A stretch of DNA of 64,000 nt from Centropus unirufus (lineage: Eukaryota; Chordata; Aves; Cuculiformes; Centropidae). Both the position numbers and the translations under genes were made by a program. The stretch is from the NCBI GenBank assembly GCA_013397695.1, contig VYZI01000239.1, positions 902,205-966,204 of the forward strand, given 5' to 3'. Below are positions 12,901 through 64,000 of the stretch, piece by piece. Below the pieces are notes generated by a model. It did no database searches and was not told the origin of the DNA. It was given only the letters and a program-made list of their open reading frames with translations. Each line of letters begins with the position of its first letter. The stretch's first letter is position 1.

Positions 12901-15208
12901 CAGTGTTTCGAGAAGCCATGAAGCTTGTTATGCAGTTTCAGTTAAAAACCACTGTAGGGTCTGCATCCTGTTTGTAGCACAGGAAAACCTGATGCCTCAG
13001 GTTAAGAAAGGACGTTGCAGTTTAGGAGTAGTCTACAAACTTTGTACACAAGGATTACTCGAATGGCAAAAAGTGAACCCTCTTAAAGATGGCCAGGCAA
13101 AACCTGGAAGGCTTTACCTGTATAGTAGTGCTAAGGGTGTAGCCCCTTACATTATTTGCAAAGTTTATATTGATGCAGTAAGAGTGCTGTGGCGCTTTTC
13201 TTGTTGGCAGCATTAGTATTGGCTAAAGTTTACTTCAGCTGCAAGTGTGGGAGAGAGAGCTTGCAAGCCTTGTTTGGTCTAGACATAGCCTCTGCTTAAG
13301 ATTAGGTAGTACCTATCTGTGGAAAGTTGTTTTTTCTATTGCCTATGGCCTTGCTGTACTGAGATCACTGTCAAACATTGCAAGGATTGTTTGCTCAGGA
13401 AAGACAAGGGAAAAGCTGAAATCTAGAAGCGAAGGAAGAATATAAAGCACTAATAAAAGCATAGGCAGAAAGAAGTGAAGAAATGACACAAGCTTGCTTG
13501 GTGTTCTTCTAAGGAGGTTTGTTTTGGGAAAATCCTTGTGATCAGGCATCCAAAATAAAACCAGGTCACTTAAAAGAGCTTTTAATGAACATGATTACGC
13601 GTACTTTAAGTAAATAAAGGTATAAAACCTGTATTTCCAAGTTATTTATATATTCTAAAGGTGAATTCAAGAGCCTTTCTAGCTGTGAAGAACCCAGCCA
13701 GGATTTTGTGGGAGCAGGTTTTTCAGCTGGCAACCGTATCATTGGCTTGTGAAGTAAGGTAGGGGTGAACGCCTTACAGCGCTTTAGGTATTATTGGTCA
13801 GAGCTGTAATATATAGCAGGGATGAGGGAGGAGCTGAGAAGCCCTTAATGAAGACATTGTTAGGGAAGTAAAGTAGCAACTGCTCAAACTTTGCACAAAA
13901 TTTGCACAACTCAGTATTAAACTACTGGCAAATTGAACTTCTAAAGTATTTTTAAAAAATTGCTGCACAAAATGCATTTACCACCTAAAGACAACTTTCA
14001 AAAGGGAGGAGTGTATGCATGTGTACACCTGGCTTTTTCTTTTAATGAGAAGAACTGAATTTAACTCTCCTTGGAAATAAGATGAGCTAAAGCTTTCACA
14101 CTACATATAACTAATTGTTTTGTAATAATACAGAGAAACTGAACATTGTAATTTGCATAATTTGTCTCAACTATCTTGTCAGAGAGGAATAAAAGATTCT
14201 CTTTTCTGGTGCTGCTGTGATTCATGAATTAACCGTTTTTACAGGAGTTGTAGTTTCATTTTGCTGGGGCACTGTGGAAGTGCCTGCTGTAGACAGATTC
14301 TCCAGATCTTGATTAATTACACTTTTGTAGAATTTAAAGTGCTAAAGACATACATTATGGTTACTCCTGGTTTTGCTTTAAGAATTTGGTCACATTACAT
14401 GCATAAATTGTCTGCCTAGTTTATAAGTCTGTATATTTAGTCACCTAAAGTACTTCTGGACAGAAGTCAGTGCTATGAAATGTTGCGTGCTGGACCATGG
14501 CTTAAGTAAGCTATGCTATATTGTAGTTCTAAGCTCCTAGTGGTAACTTCACCTGAAGTCAAACACAAAGTAATTAATTTGTAGGTACGTGGATATAAAA
14601 AGTTTTGTTGTAATCAGAAATCGTAAATTATTATAGGGACAAAACAACTTTTTCCTTGTCTCTTTCCACTCCATCAAACATGTGCTCGAATGGAGGTTGT
14701 GTCCTTTTGAATTCAAGAGGTTTTTCTTTAACCTGGAAAAAAAATCCCAGACATTGCTTATGAAGTGTAAAGGCCACAGTAATAAAATGTGAAAGCAAAG
14801 TGAATTTTTAAGTGTGACCACCACACTTATAGGCTAGCTAGCAATGGAGGGCGGTACATTGATCTTGGCTCTACACTTTGCACTTACACGCCTTTTGAAA
14901 AGATGTGTTTGCGTGATATCAAGAGGAGTCTTAAGGCCGGGTTGCAGGATGGATTGTTGCATGTCTCATCTGTGAAACTGTCAATGCCCATATTTGGTGG
15001 GAGAGGATATGTGAATAATAAATTTACTTATTTGGTTACCAGAGGACTTTGGTTTACTTTTTGATATGTTTTGTATTAAGCCTCACGCTGATAACAGTAG
15101 ATGTGCTTGTTGTAAGGCAAAAACCTGCCAGATTTTTTTGATACAGGAATACTTTGGGGTCGTTTCAACTATATTGATTTTGATATTAATGTGAGCTAGA
15201 GCATGAGT

Positions 15209-16008
15209 CAATGTCTCAGCGAGTTTGCAGGTACCACCAAGCTGAGTGGTGCAGTTGTCACACCAGGACAGGATGTCATCCCAACAGACCTTCACAAGCT
15301 GGAGAAGTGGGCATGTGTGAACATCAAGGGATCAACAAGGCCAAGTGCAAGGTCCTACACCTGGGTTGAGGTAATCCCCAGTATCAATACAGGATGGGAG
15401 ATGACATGACTGAGAGCAGCCCTGCGTAGAAGGGCTTGGGGATGCTGATTCATGAAAAGCTCACCATGAGCCAGCAGCATGCACTCACAGCCCAGAAAGC
15501 TGAGCATATCCTGAGCCGCATCAAAAGAAGTGTGGCAAGCCGGTCAAGGGAGGTGGTTCTCCCCCTCTGCTCTGGTCTCGTGATACCCCACATGGAATAT
15601 TGTGTCCAGTTCTGGAATCCCTAACATAAGAAGGATATGGAACTGTTGGAACATGCTCAGAGGAGAGTTACAAAGATGATCAGAGAGCTAGAGCACTGCT
15701 ATGGGGAAGGGCTGAGGGAGTTGGGTTGTTCAACCTGGAGAAGGCTCTGGGGAGACCTTATAGTAGCCTTCCTGTACCCAGAGTGGGGCACAGAAGAAAG
15801 CTGGGGAAGGACTTTTTACAAAAGCCTGTAGTCATAGGACAAAGTCACGGAATGGTTTATGTTGGAAGGGACCCCAAAGATTATTCAGTTCCAATAGACC
15901 ACCAGCAGCCTGGTCTAGTGAGGATTGTCCCTGCCCATGCCCGGGGGGTTGGGACTGGATGATCTTTGAGGTCCCTTTCAACCTAAACTATTCTGTGATT
16001 CTATGATT
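15209..16008 (+). mobile_element. CR1 LINE, sense, internally rearranged
   Basis: A longer CR1 copy starting in the ORF2 region (agcaagtttgc-like start, then accaccaagctgagtggtgc) and ending with an intact-looking 3' terminus (attctgtgattctatgatt). Stop codons and frameshifts break the ORF. Around 15832-15895 the sense element is interrupted by a segment in the opposite orientation that matches a CR1 3' end. The roughly 200 bases expected at this point of the sense copy are missing. It lies in CUL1 intron 1. Confidence 0.9.
15832..15895 (-). mobile_element. Inverted CR1 3'-end piece inside a sense CR1
   Basis: The piece containing cacggaatggtttatgttgg and ending near agttccaa is the reverse complement of a CR1 3' end. 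It pairs imperfectly with the sense 3' end at 15949-16008, giving an inverted repeat with arms of about 60 bases and a spacer of about 50. It may be a second nested insertion or a template-switch product made during retrotransposition. Confidence 0.75.
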
Positions 16009-19000
16009 GAATACCTAAAGTTGTTTTTAAAATAGTATAAGAACAAGCAAACAGCTGTGTTAGAACAAAGGTGGTGTTTAATGTGCTCCTGTGTCAGTTT
16101 TTTGAAAATACTGTGTGTGCTTGTCTCATACTGTGTTGTTTCAATGGCATGTCTACTGATTGGGAACTTCTTGAGTGTTGCTGTTTGGTGAATACCGGAG
16201 CAGCTGTTGAATTTCTGGGCCAGTCTTGCTGAAATATAGCAAGTTGGCCATTGCAGTGAGCATGGTGACTGCACTGGTTTTTACAAATGATGTCAAACTG
16301 CAGCCAGTTTCCAAATGAACTTGTACTGTATTTTGTTATTGGAAAACTTGCATTTAGTTTTAGTAAAAGGATTTGAGGCAGTGTACAGAGGTGGAATTCT
16401 GACGCACTTGTGAACTTTGGAAGCCTCATAACACTAAAGGTCTTTGAACTTACTTTTAATGGCATTCATTCCACCATAGCTTATTGGTGAAACTTGCTTC
16501 TCTTTCCTAATGAGTTTGGTTTTAGTATGATTAAATTTGGTCACCTTAGGTCACCTATTAGGCATAACTGTAGTATTTTTCTTATGTTTGAAACCAGACA
16601 AGGGATAAAATACTTGGAAATTAAGTCTAGGGCCTGTGCCTCTCCACTATGTCTTTAAAAAAAAAAAAGCTACCTGGGATCTTGGGTCAGCTGGAAAACC
16701 TTGCTCTGCACCCTTTCATATTCTGTCTGTAGTTATTGCAGTAAGCTATCTTGAAATCTGTAGTTTTGGAAAAAAGTGGTTTTAGGAGAACAACAGGTGG
16801 TGCATATGCAGGCCTTGGTGCTGTGAAGCTGGAAGTTTGGTTGTATGAGGAAATACATTTGAGGTAGTCACTCCAGCAGTTGGCTTGAGATAGTGTAAAT
16901 TGGGTGGATTTTATTATGTTTTTTAATCTAAAAGTAGGGTCAACTTACAGATTTTCTTGTAAACCTTGACATGCACTTCTTTTTTCCACAGATGGAATAT
17001 CTAAAAAGAAGTACCATTTAGTATTAGATGATCAGGAAGACCAAAACCACTGTTTTCCAGTGCTGTGTGTTTCCTTGCCTAGATGGTTTGTCTTGTAATG
17101 TCCCCCACTGCCCTTCAATGCTGTTGTCCTTAAGCTTTGGCAGAAATATTACCTCCTTTTGGCAGTTGGCATGGGCAGAAATGAAGGTTCTGTTTGACAG
17201 TGTTTTAATTGTAATGCTTGAATGTAGGGTTGAAAGATAGGATGGCGCTGTGCCCTCACACTGCTGCATCAGTCTGTCTATACGTCAGGTGAGAACTGCA
17301 GGGGTAATTTTTTCATGTAAATACGATCAGTCCTGATGTTAGGATGACGTTTGGCTTCTCAGATCCAGGGATGTTGCAACTTGGACTGGTGGTCCTGTCC
17401 ATGATACGGGTTACCAGCAAGGTGGTCTTCTTCAGTGAGAAAGAATAATGATGGTTGGTTCAAGACCAACTTTCTGCACAGTGTTGCCAACAGCACTTCA
17501 GCAGGTTAGAGATCTCCCTGATGCAAAGGTTATGACCTAATGTTGAGGTTTTAATTCACCAGTAGTTATTCACGGTACTTGGGAGGGCATCGTGTTCTTG
17601 GCAGTTGTGCACAGCCTGGTGCCTGAGGAACAGGAGGCTTCTGAACTCTTTTTTCCTCTTTATAAGTTTAGTAGTTTAGATATTGGGTTAAGAGATGTAG
17701 TTTAACTACCGTGGACCAGATTTGACCTTCTGGGATTGCTTGCCTGGGAGACCTTTTCTGTGCACGAATCACAAAAGTAATGTTGAAAACTACATGTAGA
17801 CTTTTCACATGAAATAGACTTTCATATTTTCCCTGTCTGTTTGTATATAATAACAGGTGTAGTGAGTAACAAAGCCTTGTATTGCCCCACCTCTCTCCAT
17901 ACACATGAAGCCATGGCACAGTTTAACCACTGGGTACAAATGGTTGCTTTCACAAATATGCTTTCATAGTTAAACTATTTTCAGTAGTGAAACTTCATGC
18001 TTGTTAGAGTAAATATTAAAAATTACCTTTCAATTTTTCTGCACATGAATAAATCTTGAAAAAAAATAGTAGTAGCTTGTGGCATTATTCATCCATTGCT
18101 TCATTTCCCAATGGTGTTAACTACTGACTAACTGGAAGAAACAGATTATGTGAGTTAGGAAGTTAGTGACATGATGCTATCATTCTGTATTCATATTTTT
18201 AATTATGAAATTCAAATTGGAAGCCAGCCAAGGGATAATGATACTGTCAAGTGTAGTGGAATTCATTCTTGTAAAGAAAAGATGTTTCTATGTAGTGGAC
18301 TGCATGAGAAAATAAAAATCAGAATCACGTTCTTTCTTATGGCTTTGTTTTTGATGGCTACATCCTGACTGAAATACAGAGGGTTACTTTAGGCAGAGGG
18401 GGAGGGAAATTAGTACAATATGGATGAGGAATGTCTTGAGTTTAAAAGTTGGTGAGATAACGTAGTATTTGTAGATGCTCCAAGGTACATAAAAACTAGA
18501 AGACAGAAGTTATGCATTTCCGTTGTCATAGGGAGGGAACTTCCGCAGCCAGTGACTGCAGGATTGCAATGGAAGGGGGGCTGCCTCTCACAGGTACCTG
18601 AGATACCTGAGTAAGAGCCCTGGCTGTCACTCCTCTCTGCAGGCTGCCTGGGAAGGGACCTGGGCCCATCCATGAACTATTGTAATGGTTATTTTTCTTT
18701 CTGCTGGCTAGCAAAGGATTTCCCTTTCTTTACAAACTTGGATACAGCAGTGAAGTATCTTGTGTTAATTATGGAAAAATATTTTTACTAGTAGCACTCT
18801 AATTCTAGGCTGTGTGCTTTTTGCAGATTAGTAAGAGAGTAATGGTCAGTTACTTTATACACATAACTGCAGTCATTGGAGATTTTTAGATTTGTAACTG
18901 TATTTCCTTGCTTGTGTAGAGTTCAAATAGTATCCAATTTAAGGAACCAAAAAGTTTCTTTGCTCATGGATTGTAGACATTGAATAAATTTTCTTGCTTT

Positions 19001-19944
19001 ACATTGCAGTGCTGACTTAGGATCATAGTCCAAGCTAGTGGGTGTGTAACATGCATCGCGTGTTTCCTGCATCAGAGGGAAATGGTCACTCGTGGACCTT
19101 TGTTCTTTTGCGCTTGCATTGCTTGGTCGTGGAACTTGGTCATCATTAGTACTGCAGCAGTTTCATTTGTCAGAAATTAGTGAAGTACAAACAAGGTATG
19201 ATCTGTATTGCACTTCAGTGTGATGATACCTTATTCGCATGTGTCTGTAATTACCAGTTTGCTGTAATTATAGAAACAGAATGGCAAGGTTAAATTTTAA
19301 GTGTACGTTTTATAAGATATATATTGAATGAATTCTTGGTTTTCCATCTAATCTTCTAAGTAATTGCTGCTCGTGTAGAAAGAAAAATTAGCTACAGAAG
19401 CAGTTTATGTCTGATTGAAGTTTTTGCTTGGAGCGTGGGATTTAAATGTTTATGGGTTACAGGTAGCAAAGGACTATGAGGAGTGGTGACTTCTGTGTTA
19501 CTCTGGTAAGGTGGATTAATTGACTTAAAAAAGATTGAAGAAATGTCTCAATCTTAGCTGAACTTTTTAGGGTCAAGGAGAGAACACAGAAGAGAAGCCC
19601 TAGAAATAACATGGGAGGGTGTGGTGGTGAGGGAAGGTATTACAGAATATTTAAAGTACTGAAATCCGGTGTGGTACATGTAACAGCCTAGGAGTGGCCG
19701 TGACAAAGTACCTATGAAGATACTGAAGGAATATATTTATTTTCCAATGCTCAAATTTCAAAAACAAATAATAGGATTTATCAGACCTATGCTCTCCTTG
19801 AAATTATGGAAGGGTTCATAAGCCTTGTCTGGCAGGCTTCATTACGGGGCAGGTTCATTATAAAACTGTGTTCTTGTCCATAGAAGCATAGCAGAAAGTC
19901 ATCACGTGTTTCACTGTGTTATGAGGATTTCAGTGAATGGGTTC

Positions 19945-20270
19945 TAGGGTACAGAATTAGAGTGGTTTGGGCTGAAAGGGATCTTTAAAGATCATCTCCT
20001 ACAACCTCCCTGCCTTGAGCCGGTGTGTCTTCACTAGACTGCATAGCTTAAAGCCCCCATCCAATCTGGCCTTGAAGTCTTGCAGAGTTAGGGCAACTTC
20101 TGGGCAACCTGTTTCAGTGTCTTAGCGCCCCCATTGTAAAAATTTTCTTCTTATATCCAGTCTAAATCTATCCTCTTTCTATTTAAAACCATTGCCCGTT
20201 ATGGTTCGTGGTAAAAATAAATAATCTTTCTTACAAGTCCCTCTTATATATGGAAAGGCTGCAGTAATAG
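19945..20270 (-). mobile_element. CR1 LINE fragment, antisense
   Basis: It reads as the reverse complement of an avian CR1 3' end: a degenerate start (acagaattagagtggtttgg), then gggatctttaaagatcatct, the ccatccaatctggccttgaa region and the ttcttatatccagtctaaat region. It is older than the copies at 9390 and 15209 by visible mismatches. It is 5' truncated and lies near the end of CUL1 intron 1. Confidence 0.88.
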
Positions 20271-21218
20271 TAAGTCAGTTCTGTGGGTTACTTTAAAAAA
20301 GTTTGTTGCCTCCTTTGTCATTTTGGGTTATCTTCTTAATTTTGTTGCTACAGTGGTTGACACATGTTGAAACTGCAAAGTATTTCGAGGACTTGTGTAA
20401 AAATGGATCTTCTGTGCTTGAAATTCTCACCTTCCTTTCCAGGTGACTGTTGTCATACCAGGAGGCTGTTGAATTGTGAACCATCTTTTCTCTCCCTCCC
20501 GAATGTTGCGTGCTTAAGTACTTATAGGACTAGTGCGTTTTCTTAATTCCTTGTTCTTTCATTTACAATTCATGCAATCTTAATTTTGTGCACTCCTTTA
20601 GCTGTTCTTTCTTTCCACCATTCTTCACTGCATGTTCTCTTCATGGCACAATGACACTGAAGGAAGTGGTGTTCATTTACTTAGCAAAGAAATTCATGTA
20701 TGCATGCTTACCAGATAGAAAAATTCTCTGCTCCCAAAATACCTTGCACTTTCAGGTTACCTATAATAGAATCTCAGTTCTGGAAGAGTTACTAATAACT
20801 GAAGACAGATATTTAATTTTAGTATCTTTTGATTAATCTTGGCTATCCATCAAGATGCTTGTTAAGCAATGAGTTAAGACAGAACCTCGAGTTGTTTGGA
20901 AACACTGGAGTTTTGCTGTTGTATTTGGAGGAAATACTTCTTAGTGTCTGCTGCTTTGAAAGACTTTTACTGTTACGTTTTCTTAGTAGCATTAGAGTTT
21001 TGTTGTCAGCAGCACTGACCTAAGCACCTACAGACTTGACAGATCTGAACCCAACAGTCATGTTTTGTAGTGGATTACTGAATTGCAAAATTACCTTTTG
21101 TAATCATGGGTTTCTCATCTGTGTAAATGAAAAAGTTTCAGTGGCATTAATTTTGTATCTTTAGTGTGAAAGAATTTAGACTGTCAGATAATGTGTATAT
21201 TCACTTTTTTTTTTGCAG

Positions 21219-21368
21219 TTTATATTCCTGGGAAACATCAGCCCTTGTATGTAAAGAAGGTCTCCAGTTGCTGCAACTGAATTTAGAATGTTACTTGACT
21301 TGTGATTCTGATGGAGGAATAACCAGATCTCAGGCTGCTGCACTGGAAGACTTTAAAGGAAATACAAA
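21219..21368 (+). other. CUL1: CUL1 exon 2, 5' UTR part
   Basis: The acceptor is a long T run followed by gcag, ending at 21218; the exon then continues without a break into the start codon at 21369. The leader carries the rest of an upstream open frame that began in exon 1 and stops at 21252-21254. A weaker AG inside the leader (near 21331) could act as an alternative acceptor. Confidence 0.7.
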
Positions 21369-58888
<37,520 letters not shown>

Positions 58889-59327
58889 CATTTTTATTAG
58901 CAATTCCTTGACTGTGTGACACTCGGCAAATAGGTATGTGATGGAAAGAATGAAAACAACAGAACTTCATAGCAGCCACCCTGCTGCCATTTGGACCTCC
59001 CTTTTTAACACCTGAGACCAGGACTCCCATCAGCCAGTCTCAGATTTACATCAGAACTGCTCAGGATTGATACATTTCAAGTATGTAAATATGGACACCG
59101 ATGCCATTTAACCTAATTTAAGAACAGAGAGGAATCAAACCCTTCACGGCCAAGGGTTGCATGCTACTGCATTTAAATCAATACATTGGCTATATGATAA
59201 ACGGCTGCCAGCACAGGCAGCACTTATAAATGTTGGCAGCACTTTGAGAGCGAGTCTGAATGGACCCATGTGTAATCTGCTATGAAAAACCATTTGTATA
59301 GTGTGTTTCATTTTTTAATGTGTGATA

Positions 59328-59333
59328 AATAAA
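59328..59333 (+). terminator. CUL1: Proximal poly(A) signal of CUL1 (aataaa)
   Basis: Canonical hexamer about 440 bases after the stop codon, followed by a T/G-rich region (ttgcatttggttttattgtt). Likely cleavage near 59350. Confidence 0.7.
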
Positions 59334-59412
59334 AAAAAAAATTAAAAGATTTCTGTACAAGTTGCATTTGGTTTTATTGTTTTAAGTTTCATGACTTATC
59401 TTTTTAAATGTA

Positions 59413-59418
59413 AATAAA
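59413..59418 (+). terminator. CUL1: Distal poly(A) signal of CUL1 (aataaa)
   Basis: Second canonical hexamer 85 bases after the first, with a T/G-rich downstream stretch from about 59447. Either or both sites could be used. Confidence 0.65.
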
Positions 59419-59440
59419 AGGTATAATGGTTATGAAAGCT

Positions 59441-60154
59441 ATTTACATTTGTTTTGCTCTCCCTGGTTTCTAGTGGTTTAAAGCACATTTTGTGCTCTGA
59501 AGGAATTGCTGTCTTATCATTAAATGTTACTTTTCTAGGAGGAAATCCCTGTGCCTTGTGGGAATTTCACAAGATATGCAGCACAGAAAATACTTAGAAT
59601 ATGCCTGGCACTACTTGGTCATCTGAAACTGGAGCTGCTTTGTTCCGCGTGCTTATAAAATGTATTCCCATGCACCAATGCTGTCCATCTCTGACTAGAA
59701 CAGAAAAATTGAGTCTGCTCCTACAGGTTTTTATGCACACTAACTGCACCCTGTGACGAGAAGTTTGAGTGCTTCTACACCTGGATTGACCAGGCTACAG
59801 CCAGGAGCTGGCTTTTGCCCAAGGAGGGAGAAAATCAGTTTGCATTTTGTCCTTCCCACTCTTTTGTTTCCTCTTCTGAGGAAAAACTTCCGAAATCTCA
59901 AATGCAATGAGTTTCTGTATGAGTTTCTAAACTGCAGCCATCACTCGAGACCAGGACTGTTCTACAGCCGTGCCCTCTGCTGAAGTTCACTCAGCCTTGC
60001 TGCTGTCTCCAACACTGGTTTTGCCTTCATGTTAATTGTAATGTGACCTCAAGGAACAGTACTAGAGGCAGACAAGTATGAGAAGTTGAAAGGAATTATT
60101 CCCACTGCTCCCCAAGCTAGCTAACACAAAATTCCAACTCTTGCAGTATAAATG
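59441..60154. other. Gap between the 3' ends of CUL1 and EZH2
   Basis: About 0.7 kb between converging genes. No mobile element, RNA gene or coding exon was recognised. Its limits depend on the unseen cleavage sites of both transcripts. Confidence 0.6.
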
Positions 60155-60423
60155 AAGAAGTTCAAGTATCCTTTATTCAAGGTTGAAAAAAATGTACCAC
60201 ACCACATTATTGCAAAAGTTCATAGGTACAAAACACTTTGCAGCTGGTAAGAAGGCAATAAAAAGTCAGGTTTTGTTTTAAATCTGTTACTATAAATTAC
60301 TGTTACAGTACTTTGCAAATACAGAATTTCAAATTGCATCATTTTTCTTTGTCTAAAATTGCCCACAGTACTAGAAATTCCTGAAGATAAGGCAGCTGTT
60401 TCTTTAAGAGGAGGTAGCCGGTG
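60155..60423 (-). other. EZH2: EZH2 3' UTR
   Basis: Runs leftward from the EZH2 stop codon to the poly(A) signal at 60172-60177. A length of about 260 bases is close to what I recall for the short 3' UTR of mammalian EZH2. Confidence 0.75.
60172..60177 (-). terminator. EZH2: Poly(A) signal of EZH2 (aataaa on the - strand)
   Basis: The + strand reads tttatt, giving aataaa on the - strand about 250 bases after the stop codon. It is the first canonical signal met downstream of the EZH2 stop. Confidence 0.7.

Positions 60424-64000
<3,577 letters not shown>

Larger units (their letters stand above)
5480..21218 (+). other. CUL1: CUL1 intron 1 (15.7 kb)
   Basis: GT-AG intron between the non-coding first exon and the start-codon exon. 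Apart from the tail of the CpG island it holds three CR1 copies (9390-9952, 15209-16008, 19945-20270). No conserved exon, tRNA or snoRNA was recognised. Open frames in it are short and unrelated to known proteins. An alternative non-coding first exon inside it cannot be ruled out. Confidence 0.65.
58889..59440 (+). other. CUL1: CUL1 3' UTR
   Basis: Runs from the stop codon to one of two poly(A) sites. The first signal (aataaa, 59328-59333) is followed by a run of A and a T/G-rich stretch. The second (59413-59418) is followed by tttacatttgttttgctctc, a good downstream element. Exact cleavage points are not visible. Confidence 0.75.

Noticed and set aside
12896..13216. 106-codon open frame in CUL1 intron 1
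   Set aside because: No resemblance to known proteins and no evidence of exon boundaries.

Overview
The window is vertebrate nuclear DNA, almost certainly from a bird. It holds several avian-type CR1 LINE copies with the typical 3' end (runs like ctatgattctatgat), an avian ERVL-like LTR, and intron-rich genes. The species cannot be named from the sequence alone.

The window is dominated by one gene, CUL1 (cullin-1), on the + strand. A CpG island with GC boxes (about 5150-5850) carries a non-coding first exon that ends at 5479. A 15.7 kb first intron leads to exon 2, which holds the start codon at 21369. Twenty-one coding exons follow, ending at the stop codon at 58886-58888. I read every splice junction by hand. 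The frame stays open throughout and sums to 776 codons plus stop, the length I know for human CUL1. The neddylation lysine falls at residue 720. One intron, after exon 9, uses a GC donor instead of GT. Two poly(A) signals lie at about 59328 and 59413.

From about 60155 to the right edge lies the 3' end of EZH2 on the - strand: the last five complete coding exons, 11 nt of the preceding exon, and a short 3' UTR. They encode nearly all of the SET methyltransferase domain. The two genes converge tail to tail with about 0.7 kb between their 3' ends, the same neighbour pair and orientation I recall from human 7q36. The proteins work in different systems: CUL1 is the scaffold of SCF ubiquitin ligases and EZH2 is the H3K27 methyltransferase of PRC2. 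Nothing in the sequence suggests the pairing is functional.

The left 5 kb is intergenic and shows only a CR1 fragment and a short hairpin-like repeat. The introns carry CR1 copies in both orientations, one with an inverted copy of its own 3' end, plus an older CR1/L3-like fragment, a solo ERVL-like LTR in antisense, simple repeats and a 247 bp deletion derivative of a Tigger-type (pogo/TcMar) DNA transposon flanked by TA. The Tigger-like element is the most unexpected item, because I know the family it resembles from placental mammals. I found no CRISPR array, operon or novel multi-gene system. This is ordinary conserved gene sequence with a few unusual details.
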